Shown here one piece after another: positions 11,666-22,850 of a DNA stretch of 64,000 nucleotides (the stretch's first letter is position 1; the number at the start of each line of letters is the position of its first letter). The stretch lies in the NCBI RefSeq assembly GCF_028769735.1, contig NC_088171.1, positions 97,901,412 through 97,965,411 of the forward strand, given 5' to 3'. Made by a program: the position numbers and the translations under genes. This DNA comes from Zonotrichia leucophrys gambelii. Lineage: Eukaryota; Chordata; Aves; Passeriformes; Passerellidae. The notes under the pieces are model-generated. The model worked only from the letters and a program-made list of their open reading frames with translations, had not been told where the DNA came from and ran no database searches.

Positions 11666-13441
11666 TGAAGAGCTGAAAGGAAAAGCCAAAGACACAGCAT
11701 TAAAAGTGTTCATGGGGTTAACATTTTGTCATATGAAAGTTAAGAATATTTTTAAAAATTCTTAGTTTTATTTTGGTTAGTACTTGCAATTGTCCTCCCT
11801 TATGTGTTTGCAATTGGTCAGTGTTTCTTTCCAGATCTTTTATCTTATAAATATATCAGCTCTACAAGCTTCCTTGTATTTGAAAAAGTGACAAAAGTCA
11901 TTGAAAGTGACTTACTTTCTCCTAGTAGTGGGACTATAAAATGTTTCACATTAAAACTCAGTAATTTTTTCTTTCCTTTTTAAGTAGAAAGCCTCTTTTT
12001 TTCTCCTTTTAACTTTATCTGATTTCCATAATGCATTTTGCGTCTTGAATTCCGTTTGTTGCCAGCTGGCAGAGACATTGGAAATTCAAAGTCTGCTTTT
12101 CATACTTGTGGTAGGATGAATTCTCAAATTAGTGTTTCAGTCTTTGCTGCTCTTGAACAAAGCTGTGGATCATGGGGTAAATGGTGGCAGTGTGTTTACC
12201 TGGTGTGTTTCCTGGCATTCTGGCCAAGGCTTACCAAAACCTATTTGGCTAAATCCAACTGTACAAGACACTTGTGTCCAGTCCCGGTGTTCTGACTTTA
12301 CATGCTGGAGAGGACCCAACCTCTGCTCACCAGCAGGGACCTCTTCCATTCAGACATTTTGTTCCAGTTCTGGATTTTTCTCATTCTTGGTTTGCAATAA
12401 AAATATTTTTGTAGCACTTGAAATTAATTTCATTTGTGAGGTTTAAGGCTCATATTTTTAAAAGTTATATAAGTCTCACTGACAACCTTCCAGGGCCCTG
12501 ATATAGTGTTTGTGTTCACTGGCAGATACTTCTCTTCACTTTCCCACTTTTTCCCATTCCAAATGTTTTGTTAAATATGGATAAACAATAAATTCATAAA
12601 ATATGGTTTTCTGCAGCCTCTAAACTCTTGCCAGTAGTGCAGCACACTGTCATTAGAGAGCTTACAATTTTGAACAGCAAATGCAGATACATCCCTCTTG
12701 AGAGGAACAGAAAACAACAGAGAGAATTGGAAAACTGACTGATTTTGCCTACATCTCCTTAGTGGTTCATTTATTTCATTTAATTACCCCTCTAATGCCT
12801 TCACATTGTATCATGCTTGATGTTTTGGGATATGCGAATCTCATCCCTACTTCCTATTTTATGTCATTCCAGCAATATCCTTGCTGGAATCTGAGTTCGG
12901 GATTGTGAGAGGGTTACACATCAGCTTAATATGAGGTGTCTTGGCTGGGAAATGGCTTCCAGCACTGGGTTATGGAATCACAGCCCCAGTGTAACCTTTC
13001 CCGTTTTCCCCATGTACAAAGGAGACTGCCTGCAGTACACGGAACATCCTTCACCTTGGTGGAGCAGCACCTGTGATCAGGCCTGTAGCAAACAAAACTT
13101 TTAGAAAAAAGCATCAATATATATTTAGGATTGCAGCATTTCTGATCAAATTTGGGATTAGATTTTTTTATCATTGCTTTGTATTAAAAAAATTTTCATA
13201 GAAAAAGTAGAGGCTTAAAGTCTACCATTGTTTCCCATTTTCTTTTGCCACAAAACTGAGTCCTAGTTATATAAGAACTAGAATACCACACTGGATATTC
13301 ATTCTGCATAAGGAAAGTTTCCAACCATAATTCTGAAAGTATTTTTTTTTTGCCCACATTGTTGCATAGGTTATCAGACTAGCTTATTCTTGAAAAAATA
13401 AAAGAAATTTGAAAGTCAAAAATTTTAGCAGGATAACAATA
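11666..13441. other. unique non-coding DNA
   Basis: Short open frames occur, the longest about 104 codons at 12132-12446, but none has recognisable domains or splice context. No repeat family is recognised. Confidence 0.6.
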
Positions 13442-13517
13442 CTTTCTTCTTCTTCTTCTTCTTCTTCTTCTTCTTCTTCTTCTTCTTCTTCTTCTTCTTC
13501 TTCTTCTCCTCCTCTTC
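13442..13517. repeat. (TTC)n microsatellite
   Basis: A 76-nt uninterrupted pyrimidine tract. About twenty TTC units are followed by a short degenerate TCC/CTC tail. Its complement is a GAA repeat, a class able to form triplex DNA and usually polymorphic in length. Confidence 0.95.
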
Positions 13518-13643
13518 AACAAGAACAAGACTTATTTAAAATATTGTCTGAAAAAGATCCAAAATAAAGAATATTTTAATTGCGGAAAACAGACTGCTCT
13601 TCAATTTTGACCCAAAACAAAACCAAAACCAAAGAAACATAAC

Positions 13644-13665
13644 AAAAAAAAAAAAAAAAAAAAAA
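13644..13665. repeat. poly(A) run
   Basis: Twenty-two consecutive A bases, preceded by A/C-rich low-complexity sequence. There is no AATAAA or transcript-like sequence at the right distance upstream, so I do not call it a retrocopy tail. Confidence 0.85.
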
Positions 13666-16600
13666 GAAAAACTAAATATAGACTTCTTTCTTTAGCTCCA
13701 AAGATTGATAATTTAATTTTGAAATTTTCAGATCTAAATTCAGCTATTCTATGTGCCTTTAAGTATTAATTTTATGAGTAAAGTTTTTATGATGGTAATA
13801 ACAAAGTTCGGTTTTGGTTATAGTGGCATTAAAAAATGTGTTTACTCTTTGCAATATTTGAATGCAAAGAAGGATTTTTTTCCTTCATTAAAAATGCTGC
13901 ATATCCCTGTAATATTTTCCAGTACAGCAAAACTGTCTCAACCCACAGCCTCTGCCTTTTGCATCTGCCACTAGAGGAAGGAGCAGAAAGGCTTTTGGTT
14001 TTCCTTTTCTGGGAGTAGTAAATTGGTCAATACTGTTCCGAAATAATGACATACAAGTGAGTGTGTTTGATAAATAGTTCTGCCACTTGGATCCCTTTTA
14101 CATAAACCCACATTTACAGAAAACAAACTTATCTGAATTCATCTTGAACAGGATGCCTCAGTCCCATCTATCACCTCTTGATGCCTCTGGAATCACGTGG
14201 ACTGGTCACAAATTCCATACTGGCACTGATGCTTAGGGCAGCAAGTTATTTGAAGTAATGCAGTCAGGCAGAGGAGAGGTAGTTGAGCTGAGCATGCACC
14301 ATTTGATTTTTCTGACCAAATGATTTGGCCACACTTACCTCAGCTGCCCAACTTAGAGCAGCTCTATGGTTGCTGTATCCACCCTTACTTTGCTTCTCTT
14401 ACTTCTTGCAAGGCAGCAGGAGATGGAAAACACAGAAGCACATATTTTTCTCAAAAAGAGCACTTATAATTTCCTTTCAACTCAAGATACACTAAAGAAT
14501 AGCTATTTTTCATTCATTTTTTAAATAATTAAATACTAATCAGTAAAATCTGAATGGAAGTGCCATTATGCACAAAGCTAATACATTTTTGCTGAGTCAA
14601 GAGCTAAAAGAGCATTATTTTGACCACTGCAACATAATTAATGAAGGTTTTAATTATTTTACTGGAATTAATTTGTTCTGTAGAAAATGCTGTGATTTTG
14701 GTTATCTGTAAATTAACTCATGTAAGTTCTCACTATATATGTATAAATGATCCATAGGAGTAATATCCTGTAAAGGTTTTTAATTATAAAATAAACCCCT
14801 TAGTAACTCAAACAGCAAGTAAATTAATATAGATTATGCAATTAATTTCTTGGGTATAGCCTTATTTTATAATTTAAAAGCTTTCTAGTCATACTACTGG
14901 TGTGTAACATTTCTATAATTAATGTAACCCTCATAACTAGGCCTAATTAGTATGCTTTCAAAATATTTTGTTGCATAAGCAAAAAAATCCCCCAATATTT
15001 AGCAGTAAGGTCAGATCCTCTTATGGTGTACTCTTTCAATGTCAACATAAACAGTGTTGAAAGCCATATAATGTACTTTTGCTCAAAATTGAAGAGCACC
15101 AGTATTTATTGCTTTCTTGCGTGATAATGTAAAGACCAAATTGCTACCAAAAAAATAAAATTCTGCTCTTTTAACTGCCTTGATGATATTTAAACCATTC
15201 TAGAAGGACAAATATGTGACTACAGCAGAATCTAAACTCTGATATTATCTCTGTTAGGACTGGCATGACTGAAGACCTTCTTTCTCAAAGCTAAAGGAAA
15301 AGCTGATTTTTCAGTGTGGTAGTTCCTCCTCAGTAAGTAATTCCCAGAAACATACATTATCATTCTAGCCCTTAACCCTGTCTCCCAGTGAGACAATCAA
15401 GCTTCCTCTCTCCATCATGCTGGGAAAGAGAAAAGTATATACTTGCAGATAGTAGGAACGTGCTTGGAGTGACAGTACTATGTGCATATCCAAGAACCAA
15501 GTATCTGCCAAAAGGCCCTTGACCATAAATGGTTCATTGGGATTTTCTGGACAGGTTTTTGTGATTTATTGGGTTAAAACTCATTAGTAGATATCTGATC
15601 TTATGTAGACTTCAATACCTGGAGCATAGAGAATGTGAGTGCTGCCCAGATAATTCTGGAGTATTACTTAAAAAGGAAGGCTAGGGTACAGATGGCAGGC
15701 AGCAGCAGGGAGGAAGGGGAAAAGATTAACTCTCAAATTTGGCAGTAATGGTTCCATTCCTATTTTTATTAGTTTATTACTATTATTTATTAGTTCTGAT
15801 AGACTGAGAGAGTTCTTTCCCTTGGATAAGAGGTTTGAAATACTTTGTTTCCTGTCTACCACCTAATTTTAATGTGTTATCCATCTTCTGTGAATCGACA
15901 CGATGAGGAAAAATCAGAGAAAGCAAAACATTGCTTCTTTTTGTGTCTGAATTCAACTCTATCCAGACTCTCCAGTACTGATGCCTGCTCCAGCGTAGGG
16001 TCCTTCCCAAAGGAGACAATCTTTCATGAACACCTCGAATGTGTGCACCTTCTGACTAGATGCAGTTCTTCAAGAATTGCTCTAGCATGTATCCTTTCCA
16101 AAGGGTGTCATGGAATTCAGGAACTTCCTATGTATTTCCAGAACTGCCTAAATGCTTTAGCCCATAACTTCAGAACTTAAACTTCTGTCATTATCCTCTA
16201 CTTGATTGGAAGAACATGGTGTCTTTTGGGAAGATACACCAAGTGTTTGTGTAATAGAATTTGATCATGCAGGTGTTGACATATTTGCACATACATACTG
16301 TTTTTGCATATGTGATGAGGGGTGAATCATCAGGGAAGGATTGACATCAGCAAAGACATCCTTTTGTAATTTGAAGAGTCCAAATGAGCATCCTTCTTCT
16401 CAATATTCTATAAAAGAGAGCTTTTGGTTACTGCAAATTTGAAGGCATCAAAGTGCTTACTGCAGGGATTATAGTCTGATTTGTTTACAAGACTAATGCT
16501 TATCTCACATCAGACTACATAGTAATAAACTTGTTTCAGGACGTAATGTTTTGGTAGGGCAGTATGTCACTATGGCAGGGATCTCCTTCCTGCTTTATAT

Positions 16601-16672
16601 AAGGGGGACCTCCTTCCTCTTTCCTGCTGTAGGCAATAGGAGCCCCCACAGCAATGGCACAGACCTCACAGC
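13666..16672. other. unique AT-rich non-coding DNA
   Basis: No supported gene or recognised repeat. It includes the ATTA-rich patch described separately at 14590-14960. The 111-codon frame at 15845-16180 has no domain or motif I recognise. Confidence 0.6.
14590..14960. promoter_or_regulatory. ATTA-rich candidate enhancer/CNE
   Basis: Seven TAATTA-type homeodomain core sites occur in about 370 bp, near 14633, 14652, 14665, 14778, 14841, 14917 and 14943. The sequence between them is mixed and non-repetitive. Clusters like this are frequent in developmental non-coding elements of vertebrate gene deserts, but AT-rich DNA also produces them by chance. Cross-species alignment is not available here. 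Confidence 0.2.
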
Positions 16673-16734
16673 AGGATGTGTTGCAGGCACGAAAGAAGAG
16701 CATAGGATGTGTTGCATGCATGAAAGAAGAGCAT
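16673..16734. repeat. 31-bp tandem duplication
   Basis: Two adjacent 31-bp units beginning aggatgtgttgca and ending gaaagaagagcat differ at only two positions. It is a recent local duplication. Confidence 0.9.
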
Positions 16735-19123
16735 AACAGCATCTAGTAATTTAGTGGTATGGCTGCTTGGAGGTTTGATGCTACACACCAGTAGCATGTA
16801 ACTAGTCCCTGCTCTGCAGACTGTATCATGAAGGGAATATCTCCTACTTTTAGGGTAGATAAAATTTTTCAGTGCTTGACAGGAGGAGAGGGCACATGAA
16901 GGCAAAACTGGTCCATTGCCACAATTTAATCTTCCAGATACTGTTTAACAAAATAAAGCTGTTGAGTTGCCTTGTCCATATTACTGATGTCCTCATGCCT
17001 CTTGGTTGGGATTGTGAGATGCTCTGCTGTGACCTCTTATCAGAGGAAATTCACAAGAGGAAAACTGCTGTCTTTTCTTGGGGAAACAACTTACCTCATT
17101 TTGTTAGCAAAATTTGAGATGCTTATCCAGAACTTCCCCACAAGTTCCCTTGCTACTACCAACATACTGATGTTTTGATTGCAAAGAAAATGACACTTAG
17201 AAGAAGAAAAAGGAACTCTCTATTAACATAATAGACCAGAAAAAGTGAACCTTGATGAAATGCAGGGCCAGCCTCCCAGTGAACCTCATAACCATTTCTT
17301 CTGAAAAATAAGTATTTAACAAGGAGGAGGGGGAGGTATTTGTTTTTATGTTTTGGAAGGGGTTTTAAAAAAAGATTATATTAGGAGAAAAGAGAACCTG
17401 CTTTATCTAAAAAACAAAAAATTCCAAGCAGCACAGACACCTACCATTTTCACTATACAAAATAATTCCTATATGTCAGAACTATTTTTTTCTATTTTTC
17501 TCATGAGGGAGGTCTATAAAACTGAGATACTATGTGGTTACAGTCTCCTAATATTAAAATGGCTGAAAAGAAAATGTGATAGTACAGGGTATTTTTTTAT
17601 AAGAAGCAAAAGTTTTCCTGCTTTGTTAAACAGAAGATTTTTAAATGTATTTATTTGTTTCATTTAGATGTTTTAAACTTTGGCATGAACTTCCCGTCAA
17701 CAATATAAGTATGCCAAATCTAAAGGATAAGAAATCACTGTCAATAATCAAACATATTTTAGAAAATACTTGCATGCATTCTTACTTGCAAAGTTATTGC
17801 ATTTTTCATAACTTTTACAAATGTATTTTTGGTAAGTTTTATTGAAAACTTGCCTTTTGTTTTTCAAAAAGCAATTAGAAAAGGTATGGACAAATGTGCT
17901 TTAAAAATTGAGGTTTTTCAGTAGCAGACTTACAGTAATTGACTCATGTTTTTATTCATTGCCAATACCAGATATATATAATATTCACTTCCTGGCATGG
18001 TTGTTTCAGCAGGCACTTGCTTAACTGAGGAGTACTGCTTTGCTAACATGTGGAAATTAGGTTACGTGTGATTGTGTAAATGCATCTTGCTGTATTATAA
18101 TGAATTTTACTTTTTTTATGAGTGACAAATATAGTCAAGGTTATTGCCAGATGTTTATGAAAAGAGGGCAGAAATGAGTTCACATAAATATTTGTGTTTC
18201 ACAATATCAATACCTTCCCAGTTCCCAGATCAAGATTCCTGTATAAGCTCATCCTTATATGATTGACTTCTAGTAACCTCAGTATATTAAAAAAGATGGC
18301 TCTCAAATTTAAAACCATGAAGCAACACTACTGCTAGTAAGAAATATCTGCACTTAGACCACACTTGAAATATAACATTCCTCATCTCAGCCAAACTTTT
18401 CACTTCACTGGGAAGATAAATGGAGCACAATCCTTACATATGGAAAAGAATAATTTTTGGTTTTTTCATAGAAAAACCAGTTTACTTCTCAGTTGTCATT
18501 AATAAACTTTGTGGAATCTTGAACTCAGTTGTAACCCCCTTGAAAACAGTGTCATGTAAGACACTTGGGAAAAAGACACCTAGTAAAAGGAAACATCCAT
18601 CAATTTAAAAAAATCCAACCAAAAAAAACCCACCCAGAAGCAGAATTCATAACTATGCATGTCTATACACACACTGTCTAAACTGGAGCATGAATGCCAT
18701 GTGAAAAGACTGTAAAATTAATGTGCTCCCAAAGCGGGAAGCAAATTCCAGAGAAAATGCCGAAGGTAAAATCTTGTCAGAATTCTCCTTGACTTAAGCA
18801 GATCAGCATTTTACATTCATCATGTGCTCAGATTTTATTTTGAAATGTTTTTCAGATGTTATGCTAAAGCTACGCTTAGGTTGCCATGTTTCAGTTAGGG
18901 AGGATTTCAATCATAGTCCCTGACCTTTTTCCTCTTCAAACCAAAATGACATCTGTAATTGGTTTAGTCTTTTACATTACACTGACGGCATTTTTCCTGT
19001 TCATTTGTGACAGACTGAAAAATTCCTTCTCACTTCATGTCTTTCTTCTGCTCCAAGAGAATAAAATACAAAGTGTGACAGCACTAACTAGTCTTCAACA
19101 AAATGTACATAAGGAAGCAAAGA
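16735..19123. other. unique AT-rich non-coding DNA
   Basis: No gene or recognised repeat. The open frames (up to about 104 codons at 17353-17667) are lysine-, phenylalanine- and isoleucine-rich, as expected from AT-rich DNA. Confidence 0.6.
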
Positions 19124-19163
19124 AGTTACAAAAAGTTACAAAAAGTTACAAAAAGTTACAAAA
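19124..19163. repeat. 10-bp x 4 tandem repeat
   Basis: Four exact copies of agttacaaaa in tandem. It lies inside a short open frame, giving a Lys/Leu/Gln-rich run there, but the frame itself has no other coding support. Confidence 0.95.
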
Positions 19164-19949
19164 CGCCAAAGCTAGTGGAAGCCAGTGGTCAGTCTCTGTG
19201 TTTTGTTGAGGTGATGTTGCTGCATGCTATGACAGACATTTTTTCCTGACACATAAGCAGCAAATCAGTCTTAACATTTCTAGCTGCAGTGAGATTTTAG
19301 ACAACTATGGCATGATTTAATGAAAACAGGTCAATCTTTTGTGTCATACAAATGAGCTTATTGATGCCAGATTTGTGTTTCCCAAAGGTGACTTTCTAAG
19401 AGCTGATCTTGCTTCCAGTGCACAAGAACAGGATGGAAAGAGAAGAGGAACAAGTCACTTGCAGTTCAGTGATGTAATTTCAAGATGTAATCTTGTGTGT
19501 GTTTGTTGCTGCATCCAGAAAGAAGCTTGATAGAAAAGATGATATGAATACAAATGAAACAAAGAAAAAAAAAGACTTTCACTAAACCATATACTTTTTA
19601 CTGATTTAAGAAACTGTTAGCTCTTGTAGAAGAACAAATATCTAATCCTTCTAACACTCATTGAGCTCTAGGTGTAGTTATAGTCCTGCTCTCCAGCTGT
19701 TTTGCTTTCAGCAGTGTCCTAACCATAATTTTCCAGGCTAATCTATTAACTGCCTTTGGCAAGCATACATTTCATTTGCATAATTAAAATCAATCAGAAG
19801 AATAACACTTCAAAATAAACAATGCATTTTCCCTTTCATATCAGTATAAATCAGGCTTTATGCAACTAAGATTAATATAGTTGTAGTTTCAAAAGGATTG
19901 ATGTCCGTGAAAACATAGTCAGGCCCTTATTTTGTCTATTGGATGATAA

Positions 19950-20033
19950 ATTTTATACTACTCACTAACTGAATCAAATCCAGAGATGATCCCTCATCTC
20001 TGGATTTGATTCAGTTAGTGAGTAGTACAAAAT
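19950..20033. repeat. 84-nt near-perfect palindrome
   Basis: The left arm 19956-19989 and right arm 19994-20027 are exact reverse complements over 34 bp around a 4-nt loop (TCCC). Beyond one mismatch the pairing continues five more bases on each side, giving 40-bp arms. No known repeat family explains it. It could be a template-switch mutation, or an RNA hairpin if transcribed. Confidence 0.95.
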
Positions 20034-22000
20034 CGATCTTGACTTATATGCTTTATCTTCAGATTTAATTGAAGAATAGTAAGGTGAGTAATAAATTGTT
20101 CTTTTAGTCATGATTATTAAAATACCTTAGGTAAATTTAGGTAGAATTTTAAACTTGGAAAATATCTGGTGCATATCTTCTTCAAAGGAGAGAGTTCTGA
20201 AATTCACTTATCTACGTAATCAGTATCATGATACTTCTTAAGTTAGAAATTCTAACTTCTTTCTCCACTGGAAAAAGAATCTCAGCTCTATCTGATAGCT
20301 TATGCTGTACCTCCAAGAGCAATGATTTAAAAGCAGAATTCTGTCACTAAATTCCTGCCATGAGCATTTGGTGTTTCATGTAATTCTTGTCCTAATATTT
20401 ACTCAGAGGTATTTTTCAGTACAGAAGTATTAAGAAATGAAGTATATGATATTCAAACATTTTGCCTCATTTGGATTTATTCAATGAACATTCTGTCAGT
20501 CTTTTTATTTATTGGATTCTGATTATTCCGGAAGTACATTAGGGTGATCTTGCTAAAATCAAATAATGAAACAATCTACCTCTGTGGCACTGAGCTATAT
20601 ATTATAATTAAGGAAATAGGCATTTGTGAGTCAAATTTGGCTTGACCAAATATGCTTTCTTTCTAATTGGAAAGAAAGAAAGAAAGTATCTTTCTTAATA
20701 GGTTTTTTCCATGTAACAAACATCCAAAACCTCCAGACTGATAATTATACTGGAAAATCTGTGTCCATAGTGTACACTTCCTAACATGAAAGAGATCCCA
20801 CCCTTTTTCAACTAATTTATCTGGCCAATTTGATAGTGCATGCTTCTTTAATAATTGCAAGGCATTAAGTAATGCTTTGGGGAGTCAAAAACCACTGTAA
20901 ATTATTTAACAGGGGATATTACTGGGACATCAATTAAAGTTAATCCGGCAAGCTGAAGGGCAATTAAAAAATGGTCTAATTGACACTCACCCTGCAGTGT
21001 CACAATTTTTCAGTTTTGACTAACTATCCATTTATTACTCAACAAAGTGCAAAAGAGGCTTAGTAATTCAAAATGTAATTAGTTTTCACAGAGAACAAAG
21101 GAGGAGGAAAAATGGGGGAAGGTTTAGCATGCACATGCTAATGTGTTGTCCTCTCTGTGTGCAGATGCACAGCTTAGCATGGCTTGATGCCAGAAAGCTC
21201 ACAGCCCTTGCATTAATGTGTTAATAAATATTTATGTTTTCATACATTAGACCACATTCCAAGGTAAATACAATTTATTCTGCTTATGATAGAGATGTAC
21301 TCCTTCTACTGAAAATAAAACGTTTTAAAAGCTGTGACTAAAAATTAAAGAACTGTTGTTCCCAAGCAGCTTGTCATGGAACTGTTTGAACTCTGAATTT
21401 TTCTTCCATTTTTTACTAGATTGCTGATAATCTTGCACCAGCTACTACAGCTCTTTGAGGTATGGGTTATTCTGGGATTTCCTTTGATGTTCTCATTAAA
21501 ATGTGAAGATAATTAAGCTTTTTGAAGCTTCAAAATTGTATGAAATAAAACAACTTTTTTTTACTCCAAATAATTTCTGGAATGCAATTTATAATATCTG
21601 GGATATTACATGTAAACAGCATGTACATTTTCAGTCCTTTAAGGCTGAGCAGTCAATGGAATAATTCCTGAGTAAAACTTTAAGTATTTGAAGGTTTAGT
21701 CTTTGAACCCATGAGAATGATTTTTCTTGAGAAGTTTTCAGTCTGGCCCAGGTATCCACATTAGAAGACAGTTAGGGTTTTTCAGTTCACACTGTAATAG
21801 TCCAAAGGACTGTTAATCCATAATTTCTTTATCTATACTTTAACAACTTAGGGCTGCTTTTCTGATCAGTCTGCTGCTTGATTTTTATTTCTGGAAAAAT
21901 ACTTCAGCCTCTTACTCTAACAAAATTAGGGAGAGATTGTTTTTAATCATTTAATGAGGAATGGTATAATAAGCTGAATGAACAAAAACAATAAATGTAG
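20034..22000. other. unique AT-rich non-coding DNA
   Basis: No supported gene. A short GAAA run lies near 20672-20687. It contains the motif cluster listed at 20880-21250. Confidence 0.6.
20880..21250. promoter_or_regulatory. candidate regulatory element with TTAGCATG cluster
   Basis: TTAGCATG at 21124-21131 and its reverse complement CATGCTAA at 21134-21141 form a tight dyad with a 2-bp spacer. A third TTAGCATG follows at 21174-21181. ATTA-type sites and an ACAAAGG SOX-like string near 21096 lie just upstream. The surrounding sequence is mixed-complexity with no frame or repeat. The dyad looks like a dimer-binding site, octamer/POU-like in flavour, but no factor is assigned. Confidence 0.3.
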
Positions 22001-22850
22001 AGTCATAAAATAGTTAATATTGGAAAAGACCCACAAGACCATTAATTCCAAGAGTAAAGGCAGGACTGCCCAATCCACCACTATAAAATGTCCCTATATG
22101 CCACATCCATGCATCTTTTAATTACCTACCACCTGAGTGGTGACTCCATTAATATTGTTCCAGTGCTTGATAACCATTTTGGAGAAGTTTTTTTTAAATA
22201 TCCAATCTACAACTTCCTTGGCACAGCCTGAGGCCATTTTCTCTCATTCTACCACTTCTTTCTTGGTAGCAGACACAAACACTCACCTCATTACAACCTC
22301 CTTTTAGGCCTTTGTAAAAATCAATAAGGTCTTCCTTGAGCCTGCTTTCCTCCAGCCTAAACCATTCCAGCCCTCTCAGCCACTTCTCATAGTACTTGTG
22401 TTCCAGATTCTTTCCCAGTTTTGTTCTTCCCTGGACAGGCTTCAGCACCTCAATACTCTTCTTGCAGCATGGGGCCCAAAATTTCAACACAGGATTTGAG
22501 GTGTGGCCTCACCATTGCTGAGTACAGGTGGAAAATTTCTTCCCTAGCCATGCTGATCACACTGTTTTTGGTACAAGCCAGGATGTCCTTGGCCTTCTTG
22601 GTCCCCTGAGCAACGCTGGCTCATGTTCAGCTGCTGTCAAACAGCACCTCCGGGCTCTCTTCTTCGGGACAGCTCTCCAGCCACTGTGCCCAGCCTGTGG
22701 CACTGCCTGGGGTTGTTGTAACCCAAGAGTGGGACCTGAAATTTGGCCTTACTGAACCTCACACAGTTGGCTGCAGCCCATTGATCCAGCCTGTCCAGCA
22801 GATGAACACTCCTGACCAAGGATGTATTCAATCTGATCATTCAAATAACT
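22001..22850 (-). mobile_element. CR1 LINE with C-terminal ORF2 remnant
   Basis: The element runs right to left. Its 3' end at 22001 shows the degenerate CR1 terminus (gtcataaaatagttaat...ggaaaagac). On the minus strand, three pieces of the ORF2 C-terminus are readable. Near 22840-22640 the residues DRLDQWAAANCVRFSKAKF occur. Near 22612-22500 they are KKAKDILACTKNSV and YSAMVRPH. Near 22490-22194 they are KSIEVLKPVQGRTKL, YKGLKGGCNEV and LRLCQGSCRLDI. These match the order of the CR1 region after the reverse-transcriptase catalytic core. Frameshifts separate the pieces, so the copy is dead. The catalytic YADD-type motif lies upstream of the truncation and is absent. Confidence 0.92.
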
